Positions 56,544 through 57,893 of a stretch of DNA of 57,893 bases are shown here, in pieces; position 1 is the stretch's first letter, and every line of letters starts with the position of its first letter. The stretch comes from Nocardioides lijunqiniae. Its GTDB lineage: Bacteria > Actinomycetota > Actinomycetes > Propionibacteriales > Nocardioidaceae. Under the pieces are notes generated by a model. That model was not told the DNA's origin. It made no database searches and saw nothing but the letters and a program-made list of their open reading frames with translations. The translations under genes and the position numbers were made by a program. The stretch lies in NCBI RefSeq assembly GCF_015024225.1, contig NZ_JACJGM010000037.1:1-57893 (forward strand). The letters are read 5' to 3'.

Positions 56544-57034
56544 CTCCGCTGGAGACGGGCCCAGGTGTGCGGCTGCAGCTCCTGGCCCATGGCGGCCATG
56601 TCGAACGCGTAGAGGAGGTCGCCCTCGACGTTGCCGTAGAGGCGGTGGCCGCCGACGTACTCCTTGGCGGTGTGGGTGCGCACGACGGCGTCGGTGCTGA
56701 CCTCGAGCTTCCCCTCGCCGGCGGTGCCGTAGTAGATCTCCACGAAGCCGGTGTTGTGGGTCAGCAGCAGCTCCATCTGCCCGTCGGGCTGGCAGCGCAG
56801 GAAGCCGGTCTCGAGCGCCGCGTCGCGCACCTTCTCGCCGGACTCGTCGACGATCCAGGAGCGGGCGAAGTAGTGGAGGAACGGGCGGCCGTCGTGGGTG
56901 AAGATCAGCTCCTGCCCGAACTGGTAGGGCTCGATCGTCGGGTAGGCGCCGTGACCGTTGCCGGCCCAGGTGCCGAGCATCCACGCCACCGGTCCGCACT
57001 GGGGGTGGAGGTTGTCCGGGAGTTCGAAGGCCAC
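56540..57034 (-). CDS. Nitrobindin family haem-binding protein
   Basis: The 164-residue beta-barrel protein has the family motif WMLGTWAGNGHGAYPTI near the start (GxWxGxG), then RPFLHYFARSWIVD, ETGFLRCQPDGQMELLLTHNTGFVEIYYG, and a C-terminal QPHTWARLQ. The His there is the probable haem ligand. Nitrobindins isomerise peroxynitrite to nitrate. GTG 57034 is six bases after TAGGCT, a leaderless start. It heads the nitrobindin-fur-ygfZ operon and is divergent from dsrE. Confidence 0.88.
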   Translation of the reverse strand: MAFELPDNLHPQCGPVAWMLGTWAGNGHGAYPTIEPYQFGQELIFTHDGRPFLHYFARSWIVDESGEKVRDAALETGFLRCQPDGQMELLLTHNTGFVEIYYGTAGEGKLEVSTDAVVRTHTAKEYVGGHRLYGNVEGDLLYAFDMAAMGQELQPHTWARLQRR

Positions 57035-57040
57035 GGTGCC

Positions 57041-57050
57041 AGCCTAGTCT
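57041..57050. promoter_or_regulatory. Overlapping divergent -10 boxes of nitrobindin and DsrE genes
   Basis: TAGGCT (minus, 57046-57041) is six bases before GTG 57034, and TAGTCT (plus, 57045-57050) is six bases before ATG 57057. They share CTAG at 57044-57047, the same layout as at rmlA/rmlB. Confidence 0.65.
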
Positions 57051-57056
57051 GTCGCC

Positions 57057-57419
57057 ATGTCGCGATCGCTGGTCGTCAAGGTCACCTGCGGGGCGGAGGA
57101 CGCCGAGCGCAGCAACCAGGGCTTCACCGTGGCCGCCGCCGCCGTCGCCGCGGGAGCTCCGGTCTCGCTCTGGCTGACCGGGGAGGCCGCGTGGCTGGCG
57201 GTCCCCGGTCGCGCCGCGGCCTTCGACCTCCCGCACGCCACCCCCGTGGCCGACCTGCTCGGGCTGGTGGTCGAGGCGGGACAGGTCACGGTCTGCTCGC
57301 AGTGCGCGCTGCGGCGCGGGCTCACCGAGGGCGACCTGCTGCCGGGGGTGCGCATCGCCGGCGCGGCGGTCTTCGCCGAGGAGATCCTGGCACCGGACGC
57401 GCAAGCGGTCGTCTACTGA
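57057..57419 (+). CDS. DsrE family protein
   Basis: The 120-residue protein has the DsrE/F fold: LVVKVTCGAEDAERSNQGFTVAAAAVAAGAPVSLWLTGEAAWLAVPG, FDLPHATPVADLLGLVVEAGQVTVCSQCALRRGL. The conserved Cys in VTVCSQCA could carry sulfur. Family members relay sulfur or have unknown roles. ATG 57057 is placed by TAGTCT six bases upstream. Confidence 0.87.
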   Translation: MSRSLVVKVTCGAEDAERSNQGFTVAAAAVAAGAPVSLWLTGEAAWLAVPGRAAAFDLPHATPVADLLGLVVEAGQVTVCSQCALRRGLTEGDLLPGVRIAGAAVFAEEILAPDAQAVVY

Positions 57420-57438
57420 GGTCACTACTCTTGCGGGT

Positions 57439-57893
57439 GTGAGCTCCAGCAACCCTCCCCCCGACAGCGAGGGCGCCCGCCGCTGGCGCCGCAAGGGTCA
57501 GCCGGAGGCGTCGCAGGGCTCGGAGACGGTCGAGCAGGCGCGCGCCCGCGCCGACGAGCTGACGTTCGCCGCGGCCCAGGCCGCCTCCCTGCACCGCGCG
57601 GCCGAGCTCGCCGCCGCCGAGCAGGCCGCCGAGCGGCTGGTGGCCGAGGAGTCGGCCCTCGCGGCCTCGACCGCACGCGAGCGGGCCGAGCGCGCGACCT
57701 TCGAGCACGCGTCGGCCGCGGCCCAGGCCATCCAGGCCCGGGAGGCCGCGGAGCGAGCCGTCACCGAGCACGCCGAGGCCCGACGGGTCGCCGAGGAGGC
57801 TGCCGCCGAGGCCGCCGTACGACGGGGCGATGCGGAGGAGGCGGCCCGGCTCGCGGCCGTGGGCACCGAGGAGGCGACCGCGGCCCGACTCGC
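57439..57893 (+). CDS. Ala/Glu-rich coiled-coil protein, N-terminal part (runs off the window)
   Basis: GTG 57439 is seven bases after TACTCT (57426-57431) and opens a frame with no stop to the end of the window, at least 151 codons. After a short polar start (SSSNPPPDSEGARRWRRKG) the product is almost wholly helical with Ala, Glu, Arg repeats (AAELAAAEQAAERLVAEES; AREAAERAVTEHAEARRVAEEAAAEAA). It looks like a long coiled coil; composition alone can mislead, but the reading frame is clean. No function can be given. Confidence 0.65.
   Translation, partial: MSSSNPPPDSEGARRWRRKGQPEASQGSETVEQARARADELTFAAAQAASLHRAAELAAAEQAAERLVAEESALAASTARERAERATFEHASAAAQAIQAREAAERAVTEHAEARRVAEEAAAEAAVRRGDAEEAARLAAVGTEEATAARL

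Overview
The window is high-GC actinobacterial chromosome. It carries a mycothiol acetyltransferase (MshD) beside GlnR, a FolP2-like/GpgS pair, and an HbhA-like, XRE and DUF2516 neighbourhood. All three are gene orders also known from mycobacteria. Gene content and style fit Nocardioidaceae, probably Nocardioides; this is inference, because no rRNA is present. I saw no tRNA, rRNA, insertion sequence, prophage or CRISPR array.

Layout. (1) 1-6.5 kb: a frameshifted secreted metalloprotease, then a minus-strand folate/glucosylglycerate operon (gpgS, folP-like, LigB-like, pyrimidine reductase). (2) 6.5-10.1 kb: DoxX, an esterase, an O-antigen-ligase-type protein and a secreted amidase. (3) 10.1-18 kb: sugar nucleotide synthesis (galE, rmlA, rmlB, an rmlC-rmlD fusion, a CapD-type dehydratase) and a Wzz/BY-kinase. 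(4) 18-21.9 kb: DUF2516, HbhA-like protein, XRE regulator, asparaginase, PglD-like acetyltransferase, cupin. (5) 22-27.2 kb: sulfate activation (an ATP-sulfurylase-like/APS kinase/tyrosine phosphatase fusion, TSUP permease, cysD, cysN). (6) 27.4-39.8 kb: the accessory polysaccharide locus. It has a flippase and a nine-gene minus-strand operon (aminotransferase, phosphoglycosyl transferase, glycosyltransferases, acetyltransferases and a CapE-CapF-CapG set for UDP-N-acetyl-L-fucosamine), plus DUF4012 and a small secreted protein. (7) 40-48.8 kb: BKACE, dtd, a rhodanese/SseC/DUF4395/thioredoxin group, gmd with a diverged gmd paralogue, moaD-like, glnR, mshD. (8) 48.8-57.9 kb: a MoxR/DUF58/VWA/VWA/TPR operon whose TPR protein carries five EF-hand-type calcium loops, then Nudix, YgfZ, Fur, nitrobindin, DsrE and a truncated coiled-coil gene.

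How the parts work together. Regions 3, 5 and 6 together can make dTDP-rhamnose, UDP-galactose, a GDP-6-deoxyhexose, probably UDP-L-FucNAc and a 4-amino-4,6-dideoxy sugar. They also supply a priming transferase, glycosyltransferases, a flippase, a polymerase-like protein and a chain-length kinase. That is a nearly complete Wzx/Wzy-type cell-surface polysaccharide system. The APS kinase raises the possibility of PAPS supply for sulfation, but no sulfotransferase is visible.

The most unusual features are a family of short palindromic elements (about 33-50 bp) at ten loci, five of them read through in frame inside genes; the EF-loop TPR protein; the CysC-phosphatase fusion; and two divergent promoters in which oppositely facing -10 boxes share one CTAG core at leaderless starts.
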